DNA from: Oceanospirillum sp964342385
Lineage (GTDB): Bacteria; Pseudomonadota; Gammaproteobacteria; Pseudomonadales; Halomonadaceae
Reading direction: 5' to 3'
DNA: 64,000 nucleotides
Assembly: GCA_964342385.1 (NCBI GenBank)
Contig: CAYFGP010000008.1
Coordinates: 29,226-93,225, forward strand
How positions within the stretch are numbered: position 1 is the stretch's first letter; every line of letters starts with the position of its first letter. Below are positions 35,017 to 43,991 of the stretch, piece by piece. The position numbers were made by a program, and so were the translations under genes. Below the pieces are notes generated by a model, which saw only the letters and a list, made by a program, of their open reading frames with translations, had not been told where the DNA came from and did not search any database.

Positions 35017-36954
35017 ATGACCTCCCAGCACTCTAAATCGACTAACTCTTCCTTATCCGCTCAATCCGATTCAACTTCAGCAGCGGGTTTAACTGCAGTG
35101 TCTGATTCAACAAAACAACAGGCATTACAAAAGTGGCTGCCTTTTCTGCGTTGGCTACCTTTTCTAAGTTGGCAAGAACGAGTTAATCGACAGACACTAT
35201 TTGCGGATCTAATGTCAGGCTTAACCGGTGCCATTGTGGTTTTACCTCAAGGGGTAGCCTATGCGCTGATTGCCGGTTTACCGCCAGAGTATGGTTTATA
35301 TACCGCAATCATCACTCCGATTATAGCCGGCTTATTTGGTTCTTCTTTGCATCTGATCTCGGGTCCTACCGCAGCCATATCCATCGTTGTGTTTAGTGTA
35401 GTCAGCAATGTAGTTGAACCAGGCAGCAACAGTTTTATTCCCGCTGTATTAACCCTGACACTATTAACCGGTTTGATTCAGTTAGGCTTGGGATTCGCTC
35501 GTCTGGGAGTCTTGGTGAACTTTATCTCCCATACCGTGGTGATTGGCTTTACCACAGGGGCTGCGATTCTGATTGCGACCAGCCAGCTGAAATATACCTT
35601 AGGTATCTCTGTACCTTCCGGTGGTTCTTTTTTTGCTACCTGGAGCGCAATCCTTCAGCAACTGGAGTTCACTAACTTTTATGCTTTAGTGATCACGCTA
35701 ACCACTATGGCGGCAGTGATTGCCGTTAAAGAGATCAATTCAAAACTGTCAGCCAAACTACCGGCGATGCTGATCGGTATGATTGTTGGCAGTGTGATTT
35801 GCTGGCTAATAGACGGTGCCAGTTATAACGTTGCTCTGGTGGGCGCGCTGTCGGGGCAGCTGCCGGAGTTTATGCTTCCGGATCTATCAGCCAATACTAT
35901 TAGTGATCTGCTACCGGGGGCGGTTGCCGTTGCGATTCTAGGGTTGGTGGAGGCGGTATCTATTGCTCGGGCCATTGCACTTAGATCCGGTCAACGTATT
36001 GAGGGCAATCAGGAGTTTATCGGACAAGGGCTATCGAATCTGGTGGGCAGTTTGTTTTCCTGTTATGCCGGTTCCGGTTCCTTTACCCGCTCAGGTGTGA
36101 ACTATGAATCCGGTGCTCAAACCCCTTTGGCAGCCATTTTTGCTGCGGTGATTCTGGTGTTTATTCTGCTCTATCTGCCGGAAGTCACCGCTTTTCTGCC
36201 ACTACCGGTGATGGCAGGCGCTATCTTATTGATTGCCTGGGGACTGATCGATCAGCACCATATCAAAAAGATTCTGCACAGTAATAAACAAGAGATTGCG
36301 ATCTTTCTGGTCACCTTTACGGCAACTCTGGTTGTTGAGCTGGAATACTCAATCTATCTGGGCGTGATGTTATCGCTGATTCTGTATCTGCAACGTACCT
36401 CACGCCCAAGAGTGATGGAAGTAGCACCTAAGTCGTTTGACTATGGCACCGATCTGCGCAGTGTTAAACGTTTTGATCTACAGGAATGCCCTGAAATTAA
36501 AATATTAAGGATTGATGGCTCCATCTTCTTTGGTGCGACAGATCATATTCAACAAGCATTCCAGCAGCACACCAGCCTTTTACATCATATAGGTGAAACC
36601 GTGCCAAATGGTGTTGTTCAAGATAAGGGCGATACAGAAAATACCAAAGCAACAAAACAGACTATTTTGCTGATCTGCTCAGGTATTAACTTTATCGATA
36701 TTGCCGGGGCGGAAATGCTGGTGCAAGAATGCAAACGGTTAAAAGCATCTGACCATAGATTAGTGTTCTGTGCCTTAAAAAATACGGTGTTAGATGAACT
36801 CTCTGAGACGGGATATCTTGACCAGATCGGTCGTGAGTTTTTCTATGCCACAATTGATGATGCTTTATCTGAGATGGTGAAACAGGTGGATGACCAGTCC
36901 TGTTTAAGCTGTGAGAAAAGAGTGTTTAATCAGTGCCCCACCAGTAGATCTTAA
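35017..36954 (+). CDS. SulP family anion transporter with STAS domain
   Basis: A 645-aa inner-membrane protein. After a Ser/Thr-rich N-terminus, the SLC26/SulP signature GLTGAIVVLPQGVAYALIAGLPPEYGLYTAIITP (in two parts) opens a domain with about 12-14 helices, and the last 150 residues are a STAS domain (INFIDIAGAEMLVQECK). It ends with a Cys pair (CLSC) and another Cys. SulP proteins carry sulfate, bicarbonate or dicarboxylates; beside a choline-sulfatase, sulfate is plausible but unproven. The ATG at 35017 with GGGA 6 bases upstream is favoured over the ATG at 35005. Confidence 0.88.
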   Translation: MTSQHSKSTNSSLSAQSDSTSAAGLTAVSDSTKQQALQKWLPFLRWLPFLSWQERVNRQTLFADLMSGLTGAIVVLPQGVAYALIAGLPPEYGLYTAIITPIIAGLFGSSLHLISGPTAAISIVVFSVVSNVVEPGSNSFIPAVLTLTLLTGLIQLGLGFARLGVLVNFISHTVVIGFTTGAAILIATSQLKYTLGISVPSGGSFFATWSAILQQLEFTNFYALVITLTTMAAVIAVKEINSKLSAKLPAMLIGMIVGSVICWLIDGASYNVALVGALSGQLPEFMLPDLSANTISDLLPGAVAVAILGLVEAVSIARAIALRSGQRIEGNQEFIGQGLSNLVGSLFSCYAGSGSFTRSGVNYESGAQTPLAAIFAAVILVFILLYLPEVTAFLPLPVMAGAILLIAWGLIDQHHIKKILHSNKQEIAIFLVTFTATLVVELEYSIYLGVMLSLILYLQRTSRPRVMEVAPKSFDYGTDLRSVKRFDLQECPEIKILRIDGSIFFGATDHIQQAFQQHTSLLHHIGETVPNGVVQDKGDTENTKATKQTILLICSGINFIDIAGAEMLVQECKRLKASDHRLVFCALKNTVLDELSETGYLDQIGREFFYATIDDALSEMVKQVDDQSCLSCEKRVFNQCPTSRS

Positions 36955-37008
36955 TCCCGTGCTTATAGTCGAGGGATATAGCGGCTGATGAAAAACTTTC
37001 ATAACAAA

Positions 37009-37040
37009 AGACCCAAGCACCCTATAGAATGCTTGGGTCT
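37009..37040. terminator. Terminator between the SulP and asparagine-synthase-like genes
   Basis: AGACCCAAGCA at 37009-37019 pairs perfectly with TGCTTGGGTCT at 37030-37040 between convergent genes; a short T-run follows on the minus strand. Confidence 0.75.
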
Positions 37041-37102
37041 AAGTAGGTCAAATAAACATTTGCCATTAAGGCCAGAACTCCCATGAGCTACAGTGAATCC
37101 AC

Positions 37103-38932
37103 TTAGCCCTCCAACCCAAACCTCTCCCTCAATACCATCAAACTGGCCAGATTCATAAAAATAGGGTCCAGAGAGGCTTGTATTGAAACATCCTGCGTCA
37201 GTGCCTGTTGATAAAACCCTCGCACTTTGTCCTTATCATAAAAGTCGGGCAGATATTTAAGATCCGAGAAATAACCTTGGAATAGATCAGCTAAAGGACC
37301 ACTGGAACGTAAACAAGCGGGTGCTGCGATAAAGGGCTTTTTCTCAATACGCGTGTAATTGGCGGGCATAAATTTCTCAGACACAACGCGCAGAATACGC
37401 TTATCGATGCCATCGGCAAATTTATACTCCGTGGGTAAACCATGAATAAACTCAACCAAGGCGTTATCCAAAAACGGTGGACGACCTTCAATACCGTGAG
37501 CCATCTCTGTACGATCTGCCAAGGCTCCCAGATTGTAGCTTTGATAAACCGTTTGATAATGCAGTTTCTGGGCAATCGTTAGCCTGGAATCCTGCTCCGT
37601 TACTTGAATGCCTGCCAAAGCATCCAAAGTCGATACGGTTTGATAAGGCTCAGCTCGTAACTGGCCCAGCATCAACCCCACTGGACAAGCATGTACCGCC
37701 TGAGCAGGCATAACGCCATATTTATTTTTCACGCCCTGCAGATGGTCAAACCAGGGCACGGGTAATTGATTAAAATCTTGATAGGGCTCGGTTAACTCTT
37801 GGCGGAAAAAACCATAACCAATCAAAGACTCGTCCGCACCTTCTCCCGTCAATACCGTTTTATGGCCTGACTCTGCCAATACCCGGCTGAGATAGTATTT
37901 ACCGGCAATATTGATATTGGGTACTGGCATCTCACTGTGTAGCACGGCATTGGCAAAGTGATCAGCCAGTAGCTGATCCGATACAGGGACACGATGATGC
38001 CGAATACTCAGAGCATCGGCCAGTTGCTTAGCCTGCGGACTTTCATCAAAAGCTTGATGCTCTTCAAAAACGATGGTGTAAGCATTTACCTCGCGCCCAA
38101 GATGCGTGGCTATTGCCGTAATCACCGAGGAATCGATACCACTACTCAGGTAAGTTTGCACCGACTCGTTGTGTGATAAACGTTTTTCAATGGCGCTTAA
38201 CAGATAATGCTCAAACTGAGCGCAAGCCTGCTCAAAAGACAGATCTGTTGATGAGAATTGAGAGGGATCAAAGGGTGACCGACGCACATAAGGCAAACAT
38301 TCAACACCCTCACCAGAGACTTTGAGGTAGTGCCCTGGCGGCAAACTGAATACCCCTTCTACGGGAGTTTCCCTCGCATCCTGAGCAAAAAATGCAGCAC
38401 CGGCCAGATAAGTGTGATTCCACTTCGCCGGAACACCATAAGCCAGCAGCGCCTTAATTTCAGATGCAGCCAATAAAGCACCGTTATAAAGCGTGTAAAA
38501 CAGCGGCTTTATACCGTGACGATCACGACCTAGATAAGCGCTTTGCGTTTCTCGATCCCAGATCGCAAAAGCAAACTCACCATCCAGTTCATCCAAACAC
38601 TCAACGCCCTGACGGATATACTGATGCAGCAGATATTCGGAATCACTGCCGGTTTGAAAAGTCACTCCAGCCTGCTCCAGAGGAGTACGGGAATTATATA
38701 ACTCCCCATTGACCGCCATTACCACTCGGCCATCCTGGCTGTGCAGAGGTTGAACACCACTATCACCGCCATTAATCGCTAAACGGGTATGACCGATCGC
38801 CACATAGGGCTGATGAGCAAACCAATCGCCCTCACCGTCCGGACCACGGTGCTTTAGACTGTTTAATGCCTGAGTAAAGCCTTGCTCCGAACATGGAGCC
38901 TGAACGGAATGATAAAAAACAAAACCACACAT
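37103..38932 (-). CDS. Asparagine-synthase-like glutamine amidotransferase (TOMM region)
   Basis: A 609-aa AsnB-type enzyme. The N-terminal glutaminase domain begins with the nucleophile Cys2 (MCGF) and has RGPDGEG, NGELYN and GSDSE; the synthetase domain has the PP-loop YLSSGIDSSVI and GEGADESLIGY. It should adenylate a carboxylate and amidate it with ammonia from glutamine. The start follows the upstream YcaO stop by 12 bp on the same strand, so the two are co-transcribed. In peptide clusters such enzymes may amidate or cyclise the product; a free asparagine synthetase is the alternative. All catalytic motifs look intact. Confidence 0.86.
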   Translation of the reverse strand: MCGFVFYHSVQAPCSEQGFTQALNSLKHRGPDGEGDWFAHQPYVAIGHTRLAINGGDSGVQPLHSQDGRVVMAVNGELYNSRTPLEQAGVTFQTGSDSEYLLHQYIRQGVECLDELDGEFAFAIWDRETQSAYLGRDRHGIKPLFYTLYNGALLAASEIKALLAYGVPAKWNHTYLAGAAFFAQDARETPVEGVFSLPPGHYLKVSGEGVECLPYVRRSPFDPSQFSSTDLSFEQACAQFEHYLLSAIEKRLSHNESVQTYLSSGIDSSVITAIATHLGREVNAYTIVFEEHQAFDESPQAKQLADALSIRHHRVPVSDQLLADHFANAVLHSEMPVPNINIAGKYYLSRVLAESGHKTVLTGEGADESLIGYGFFRQELTEPYQDFNQLPVPWFDHLQGVKNKYGVMPAQAVHACPVGLMLGQLRAEPYQTVSTLDALAGIQVTEQDSRLTIAQKLHYQTVYQSYNLGALADRTEMAHGIEGRPPFLDNALVEFIHGLPTEYKFADGIDKRILRVVSEKFMPANYTRIEKKPFIAAPACLRSSGPLADLFQGYFSDLKYLPDFYDKDKVRGFYQQALTQDVSIQASLDPIFMNLASLMVLRERFGLEG

Positions 38933-38944
38933 AGATTCAGTCCG

Positions 38945-41104
38945 TTAGATATACAGGGCTTGAGGGTTAATACCGTGCTCGGTATTAGCCTGTGCTAACC
39001 AGCCCAGCTGAACAGGGGCATGATACAAACGCTCATTAGCCAGCTGTGGCCAAATATGACATAACCCAGGCACAAACACTTTAGCCGTCTTCACCGGCAG
39101 GGGTTCACGGGAATAATTCAGCACCAGAGTTTCAAAATTAAGCGACTTTAAGCGCTGAACAATGGTTTCTACATCCTGCTTGATATTACCGCTGGCCGAT
39201 AACAAATTGTCCGGAGCTTCGACTCCTTCAGCAGGGAACAGATACGGACCCATTTCAATACCATCAAAATCGAACGGCGCTTCATTTTGATTACGAATCG
39301 GCAGCAGCTGGCACAACTCAGTTAACGCCCTTTGTCCTGCCAGCTCTTTTTGCAGGTGACAACCAAAACCAAAACTGATGCCTCCGGTGTTCTTATTTTT
39401 GCCCACCGCAGCAATCACAGGCACACCGATATCATGGCTGAGATCCAACAACCAATAGTCATGATCCACACTCAGGGTTTTATCGATAGGAGCCAAATAG
39501 TCAGGGTCTAAACGCGCCAGATCAAAGCCTGGACGTTCAATGCGGTTATACCACCACAACGCCGTAGCATCGCGCTCAATCAATTCAAACAGTGCCTGTA
39601 GGATAGCCTCTTCCAACGTATTCCCCGCTGCCGCACCATTAGAATGCCAGCGGGCAAAACGATCATCGTCAAAAGGTACATTGGCAAAACAGCTGGTTAA
39701 CGGCACATAGACCGACTCCTCATGACTGAGTGACCAGGTGGGTAGCCAATGCACAGCTTCACCTTGATAGGGCTGAGCTGCCTGTTTGAGCTTGGAATCC
39801 GAGTGGTTCACATCAGTAAACTTCTGATACTGATCCTCGGTATAAGGTACCAGCTGCTGAAAATCGTAATAACGCTGAGTCAGCTCAGAGGGCTCTGCCT
39901 TAAATACCGGCTCACAACCTTGATATTGGGCACTAAAGCGCTCGACAGCCTCGCACAAAGCACTGGCTTGCGACTGCACATTGCATACCCCTTTACCCAT
40001 ACAGTTTTGTACAAAGCTACTATTACTAATCTGACCCAAATCTTTTGATGCAGGACTTTTAAAGAAAGAGGTCACGTAAATATTGATCGAATCTTCAGCC
40101 CCCGGCTCAGTACCTGACACAGAATCTGCCTGACTGCCCGGTAATGCACTGATATGAGTAATCACCCCGGTGACAGGACTGATAAAACGCTGCAGATTCA
40201 TCACCGTCTGTTCTGGAGAAATACTGCGTGAACCACCGTCTTTATTAAAGTGCACCTCACAATCCTGCAGTATGATGGGCTGTGCGACTTGTTGAGCAAA
40301 ATGCTCAATCTCATTCACTTCAATGGGGTGATGTTCGACCTGCCCACTTTCAACATCAAACAGAACAAGGTCATTTAAATCAGCGTCCATTTGCTGTTGC
40401 AACAACTCAACCACAGCAGGCAGTTGCTCAATAGATAGTTGCAAAGCAGTGTTATAGGGCAGACAACGGGAATCATCTGGAAAAGCAGCTTTAATTAACG
40501 AATAGGCAGGGTTGTTGCGCAATAGTCGTTGCTGTAACGATTTAAAATACCCTAAGGCATTCTTTTGAGGAATAACTGGAGAGATCCAGATTTTTTGCCC
40601 TACAGCTTTAACTAAACAAATCTGATCACACTGGAAATCAAGCTCATCCAAATTCTGATCCAACAGGCTTTCCAGTAAAACAAACTGAGCACTGTGCTGA
40701 GAACTCAGCCGTTGTGACAACTGCTCAAATAACTGATGCCATACCGCCAGCCCCTTAAAGTCTTCCGGTAAAAGACTGCTCACAACGCTGTTTTTAAATT
40801 CCGTAATACGCTCGGCAACAGGCTCATAGCACTTTTTGAAAGACGGCTGAGGCTGGCTGACAACGACCAACATCCCCTCTTTTTTTAATGCACCTTCCTG
40901 GTAATAAAAGCGCGTTTCTTGCTCAAAACTTAACGTCTGTGAAGCCGTGATATCTGCAGGGCTCTTGGTACCATCCACTTGATCAAACAGAGGAAAATGC
41001 TGATTAGATAAGCAAAAAGCACCCTGTTCACTGATTAGAAGAAGATCCTTATTTTCCAAAGGGTAAACATTAAATTTAGGGTGCCAGTTTAAGATCTCTG
41101 TCAT
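38945..41104 (-). CDS. YcaO cyclodehydratase with N-terminal docking region, copy 1
   Basis: A 719-aa protein. Residues 1-80 resemble a winged-helix leader-recognition segment (NKDLLLISEQGAFCLS, LFDQVDGT). Residues about 90-280 are a degenerate E1-like scaffold without CxxC. The YcaO domain starts at GGSRSISPEQTV near 290; ATP-site motifs are SALCEAVERF, SNGAAAGNTLEEAILQ and ELIERDATALWWYN. YcaO enzymes use ATP to turn Cys/Ser/Thr of a precursor into azolines (or install thioamides). The C-terminus ends QALYI, not in PxPxP. It is divergent from the methyltransferase gene and is followed by the AsnB-like gene. Copy 3 is its closest relative here. Confidence 0.85.
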   Translation of the reverse strand: MTEILNWHPKFNVYPLENKDLLLISEQGAFCLSNQHFPLFDQVDGTKSPADITASQTLSFEQETRFYYQEGALKKEGMLVVVSQPQPSFKKCYEPVAERITEFKNSVVSSLLPEDFKGLAVWHQLFEQLSQRLSSQHSAQFVLLESLLDQNLDELDFQCDQICLVKAVGQKIWISPVIPQKNALGYFKSLQQRLLRNNPAYSLIKAAFPDDSRCLPYNTALQLSIEQLPAVVELLQQQMDADLNDLVLFDVESGQVEHHPIEVNEIEHFAQQVAQPIILQDCEVHFNKDGGSRSISPEQTVMNLQRFISPVTGVITHISALPGSQADSVSGTEPGAEDSINIYVTSFFKSPASKDLGQISNSSFVQNCMGKGVCNVQSQASALCEAVERFSAQYQGCEPVFKAEPSELTQRYYDFQQLVPYTEDQYQKFTDVNHSDSKLKQAAQPYQGEAVHWLPTWSLSHEESVYVPLTSCFANVPFDDDRFARWHSNGAAAGNTLEEAILQALFELIERDATALWWYNRIERPGFDLARLDPDYLAPIDKTLSVDHDYWLLDLSHDIGVPVIAAVGKNKNTGGISFGFGCHLQKELAGQRALTELCQLLPIRNQNEAPFDFDGIEMGPYLFPAEGVEAPDNLLSASGNIKQDVETIVQRLKSLNFETLVLNYSREPLPVKTAKVFVPGLCHIWPQLANERLYHAPVQLGWLAQANTEHGINPQALYI

Positions 41105-41550
41105 AAGTACTCTCTAAATCTCACATTCTTTATAACAAGGCATCACCCCTGCCTTTCTCTTATAAAACACTTCTATCTGAAAGCGATAGAAATTACTACG
41201 ACTCTTCCTAAATTTTCACACTCCGTCAACCATAAGGAGGCAAATAGATCTAAAATTCTCAACTATAAGTTTGAGCAACGATCAAAAAACAAAAAGACAT
41301 AAAATGACGCAAAAAAATGATAAACATTTGATTTTAGACTCCAATACAACAGAAAAAACAACCAAGAATATAAAAACCCTAATATATCTGTTTAATGAAA
41401 AAGACTTCTCTTTAAACTTTTTCTAAAGATTCTGTTGATTGTTTTGTCAGCTTTTTTTGTTAACGTGAGGTATGGCGACGACGGATTAGGACGGTGTTGC
41501 CATAGCTGGGCATCTCTTAAAACAAAACTAAAATCAGAGACAACCAAACC
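41105..41550. other. AT-rich divergent promoter region of the left TOMM operons
   Basis: The 446-bp gap separates YcaO copy 1 (minus) from the methyltransferase operon (plus). It is very AT-rich with no recognised gene; promoters for both operons must lie here, but no consensus pair could be fixed by eye. Confidence 0.5.
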
Positions 41551-42387
41551 ATGGAAGAGCAAGGCATACAGACCTCAGAGAACAGTAAGTACGTACTTGG
41601 AAACTCAGAACAGATTCTCAATAAACTGGCCACAAGGACACTTCAGCAGGAGGCTCAGTTTTTAACCCCCTTCCTAGCCGCTAATCAGACAATACTTGAT
41701 GCTGGCTGCGGTATCGGCTCTATCACTCGAGATGTAGCCCTGTTCTCATCCAGCTCGGAAGTGCACGGTATTGACTTTGACCAGACTCAGATTCTTCAGG
41801 CACAACAGGCCGCTTTAGATGCAGGAGCAAACAATACCCACTTCTCTTGCCAGTCCATCACCAAACTCAACTTCCCAGATAACTTTTTTGATATCGTCTT
41901 TGCCCATACCGTCTTTATGCATCTGCCAGAACCACAAAAGGCAATGAACGAACTCTATCGAGTCTGTAAACCAAGCGGAGTCATTGCCCTACGTGAAGGC
42001 GTTGGCAGCTTAGAACACTTCCCTAGTATTACTATCGGGCCTAAAAAAATCAGCTTAAGCCAATTACTCAGTGATGTGCTGACTCAGAGTGAGGGCACGC
42101 CTGACATTGGCTTACGTTTGAAAGGGCTTGTACATAACAGCGGCTTTAAACAGATCCAATTCTCTGCACAGGCCGTGTCCTATCAAACCCAGGCAGAGCT
42201 ACAGCAGCTTCAAAGCTGGTATACCTCTCTGATCTTAGGCCGTACGGGTGAACTGGCACTTAAACACAATCTAATCAGTAATGAGGATCTGGCTACATTA
42301 GTAGGCCAGATAAACGATCTTCCCTATGACACTTCTGCTGTCAGTATCGCGATCTGGGGTGAGTTGACTGCCCGAAAAGAGGACTAA
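41551..42387 (+). CDS. Class I SAM-dependent methyltransferase (TOMM region)
   Basis: A 278-aa protein with the SAM-binding motif I ILDAGCGIGSITRDVA near residue 48, an acidic residue at the end of strand 2 (VHGIDFDQ), and motif post-II FDIVFAHTVFMHLPEPQKAM. It should transfer a methyl group to N, O or C of a small molecule or peptide. It opens the plus-strand operon and is separated from the next gene by 3 bp. The target is unknown; N- or O-methylation of the modified peptide is a guess from context. Ribosome site is weak. Confidence 0.85.
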   Translation: MEEQGIQTSENSKYVLGNSEQILNKLATRTLQQEAQFLTPFLAANQTILDAGCGIGSITRDVALFSSSSEVHGIDFDQTQILQAQQAALDAGANNTHFSCQSITKLNFPDNFFDIVFAHTVFMHLPEPQKAMNELYRVCKPSGVIALREGVGSLEHFPSITIGPKKISLSQLLSDVLTQSEGTPDIGLRLKGLVHNSGFKQIQFSAQAVSYQTQAELQQLQSWYTSLILGRTGELALKHNLISNEDLATLVGQINDLPYDTSAVSIAIWGELTARKED

Positions 42388-42390
42388 TCT

Positions 42391-43179
42391 ATGTCAGAGA
42401 ACTATCAGGCCTTAGCACAGCAATACCAACAGGACGGCTTTACGATTCATCCAACGCCAATAATTCCTGCTGAAATGATTGAAAATGCTGTGGCAAATAT
42501 CCCTGACATTATTGCTGAAAAGTATGATATGGGTTTCCCACCCTCTCGCCGCTGGAATGTCGGTGATCGTAAAAAAGTACAAAAGATGGATATGGTCCAT
42601 CGCTGTAATAGAGCCTTTTTTGATCTAGTGACTCACCCCCCATTAGGAGAAGCCGTTGCTAAAATTTGCGGTGCTAAACGCATCCAAATCTGGGACACCC
42701 AACTCTTTATCAAACCGCCACAAGGTGGCGATAACGGCAATATTGGCTGGCATACCGATGAGGTGAACTGGTATTGGTGGTCGGGTGATGTTTTTACCAT
42801 TTGGTTGCCACTCTGCGATGTTAGCGAAAGAGAAGGTACCTTGGCTTATATCCCTGCATCACACCAAAACGATCTGGAATTCAGCATTTTGGATGGTTAC
42901 GACCAGGCGATGGAAAAGGCCGAGCAGGATCTAAAACAGAAACTGCCTAAAGACTCTTTTAACCCCGTCTATGTAGAAATTCCCAAAGGCGCATTTGCCG
43001 TTCATCACAAGAAACTGATTCACGGTAGTCGAGAAAATGCATCTGATAATGCTCGAATCTGCGTGGCTATCACCGTCAGAACTGAGCATGGCATACCTGT
43101 TTTTGACAAAGACGATATGGGTCATCTGGAACACCTGGAAAACCCCGTATTTTCACCGGTGATTCACTATGAACTTTAA
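42391..43179 (+). CDS. Phytanoyl-CoA dioxygenase (PhyH) family Fe(II)/2-oxoglutarate oxygenase
   Basis: A 262-aa oxygenase. The iron triad is HTD in GWHTDEVNWYWW near residue 122 and the distal His in KKLIHGSRENAS near residue 211, with Arg in NARICVAI nearby to bind 2-oxoglutarate. PhyH proteins hydroxylate or halogenate small molecules and peptide-bound groups. The gene lies between the methyltransferase and precursor 1 in one operon, so hydroxylation of the peptide product is likely; no Gly/Ala replaces the Asp, so it is a hydroxylase type, not a halogenase. Confidence 0.85.
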   Translation: MSENYQALAQQYQQDGFTIHPTPIIPAEMIENAVANIPDIIAEKYDMGFPPSRRWNVGDRKKVQKMDMVHRCNRAFFDLVTHPPLGEAVAKICGAKRIQIWDTQLFIKPPQGGDNGNIGWHTDEVNWYWWSGDVFTIWLPLCDVSEREGTLAYIPASHQNDLEFSILDGYDQAMEKAEQDLKQKLPKDSFNPVYVEIPKGAFAVHHKKLIHGSRENASDNARICVAITVRTEHGIPVFDKDDMGHLEHLENPVFSPVIHYEL

Positions 43180-43280
43180 TAGTGAATCAACTTAAACTAG
43201 GACTAGAGTCTAGTTCTGGTTCATCATGACTCGCTGCAAACGTAATCAGAGTCGACTTTCAGTAAAAAGGAATTATCCAA

Positions 43281-43859
43281 ATGACTGTAGAAGAAAAAAT
43301 CGACCAGCAGGGCGCTAATCCAGTTCGCGAAGCTATTGAACACTTATCAGCACTACCTGGCGATGAAAGCCTGGCACGTGGTCTAGAGTGTGATGGCGAG
43401 TGGCGTAATGCTTGGTCTCGCATGGTAGCTTATGCCTGGATGAGCCAGGAAAACCTGGAAGCTTGCGTAGCCAATCCTGTACCTATGCTGTACAAACTGT
43501 CTAAGTACATCCCTCCTCGTGGCCTGGTATTACGCTTCAGCGCCTCATTAGAAGATGGCAGCATTATCACCACTCCTGAGTGGCCAAAAGTGACAGAATG
43601 GCAAGGTAATGCAGCTGCGGGCGAGGCAATCCCTGAGAAACTGTTCAACGATCAAAAAGAGCTGGAAGAGTTTTTAGCCAGCTACAGCTATGATGACAGT
43701 GCAATGGCTCGCGGTACTAACGGCTGGCGTGAATTGGGTAAAAACCTGCCTACTGAAATTACTCTGGCTATGCCACCAAAACCTGCAGACTCCTCTGTTC
43801 GCTCGTTCGCATTAGCTGATTATCAAGCTTCCGGTAAGATCTTCCCATTTACCAGCTGA
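43281..43859 (+). CDS. TOMM precursor 1, nitrile-hydratase-like leader type (BMA_0021/0022-like)
   Basis: A 192-aa protein resembling the large TOMM precursors first noted in Burkholderia. The leader has the helical pattern WRNAWSRMVAYAWMSQENLE then ANPVPMLYKL and PPRGLVLRF, like the nitrile hydratase alpha-chain fold. The C-terminus, PPKPADSSVRSF then ALADYQASGKIFPFTS, aligns with that of precursor 2. The final FPFTS would be the core: only Thr and Ser could be cyclised (to oxazolines), as it lacks Cys. AAAAAGGAATT precedes the ATG. A strong hairpin at 43904-43929 follows. The precursor identity is inference from motif and context. Confidence 0.78.
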   Translation: MTVEEKIDQQGANPVREAIEHLSALPGDESLARGLECDGEWRNAWSRMVAYAWMSQENLEACVANPVPMLYKLSKYIPPRGLVLRFSASLEDGSIITTPEWPKVTEWQGNAAAGEAIPEKLFNDQKELEEFLASYSYDDSAMARGTNGWRELGKNLPTEITLAMPPKPADSSVRSFALADYQASGKIFPFTS

Positions 43860-43903
43860 TTACCCCCGCTCGACTATAGCTGTTCTAGTACAGCAGCAGT
43901 TTT

Positions 43904-43929
43904 AGTGCACCGCCGTCTGGCGGTGCACT
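43904..43929 (+). terminator. Strong hairpin after precursor 1
   Basis: AGTGCACCGCC pairs perfectly with GGCGGTGCACT around GTCT. There is no T-run, so it is more likely to limit read-through or protect the 3' end of the precursor message than to be a full terminator. Confidence 0.7.
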
Positions 43930-43991
43930 CCATACATGCGGTACAAGCCAGGCACAACACTTGTGGCGCACACTGATACAGGCGTTTATGC

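Noticed and set aside
35017..36954. SulP transporter as exporter of the RiPP product
   Set aside because: SulP proteins move small anions, and the gene is separated from the locus by a convergent terminator.
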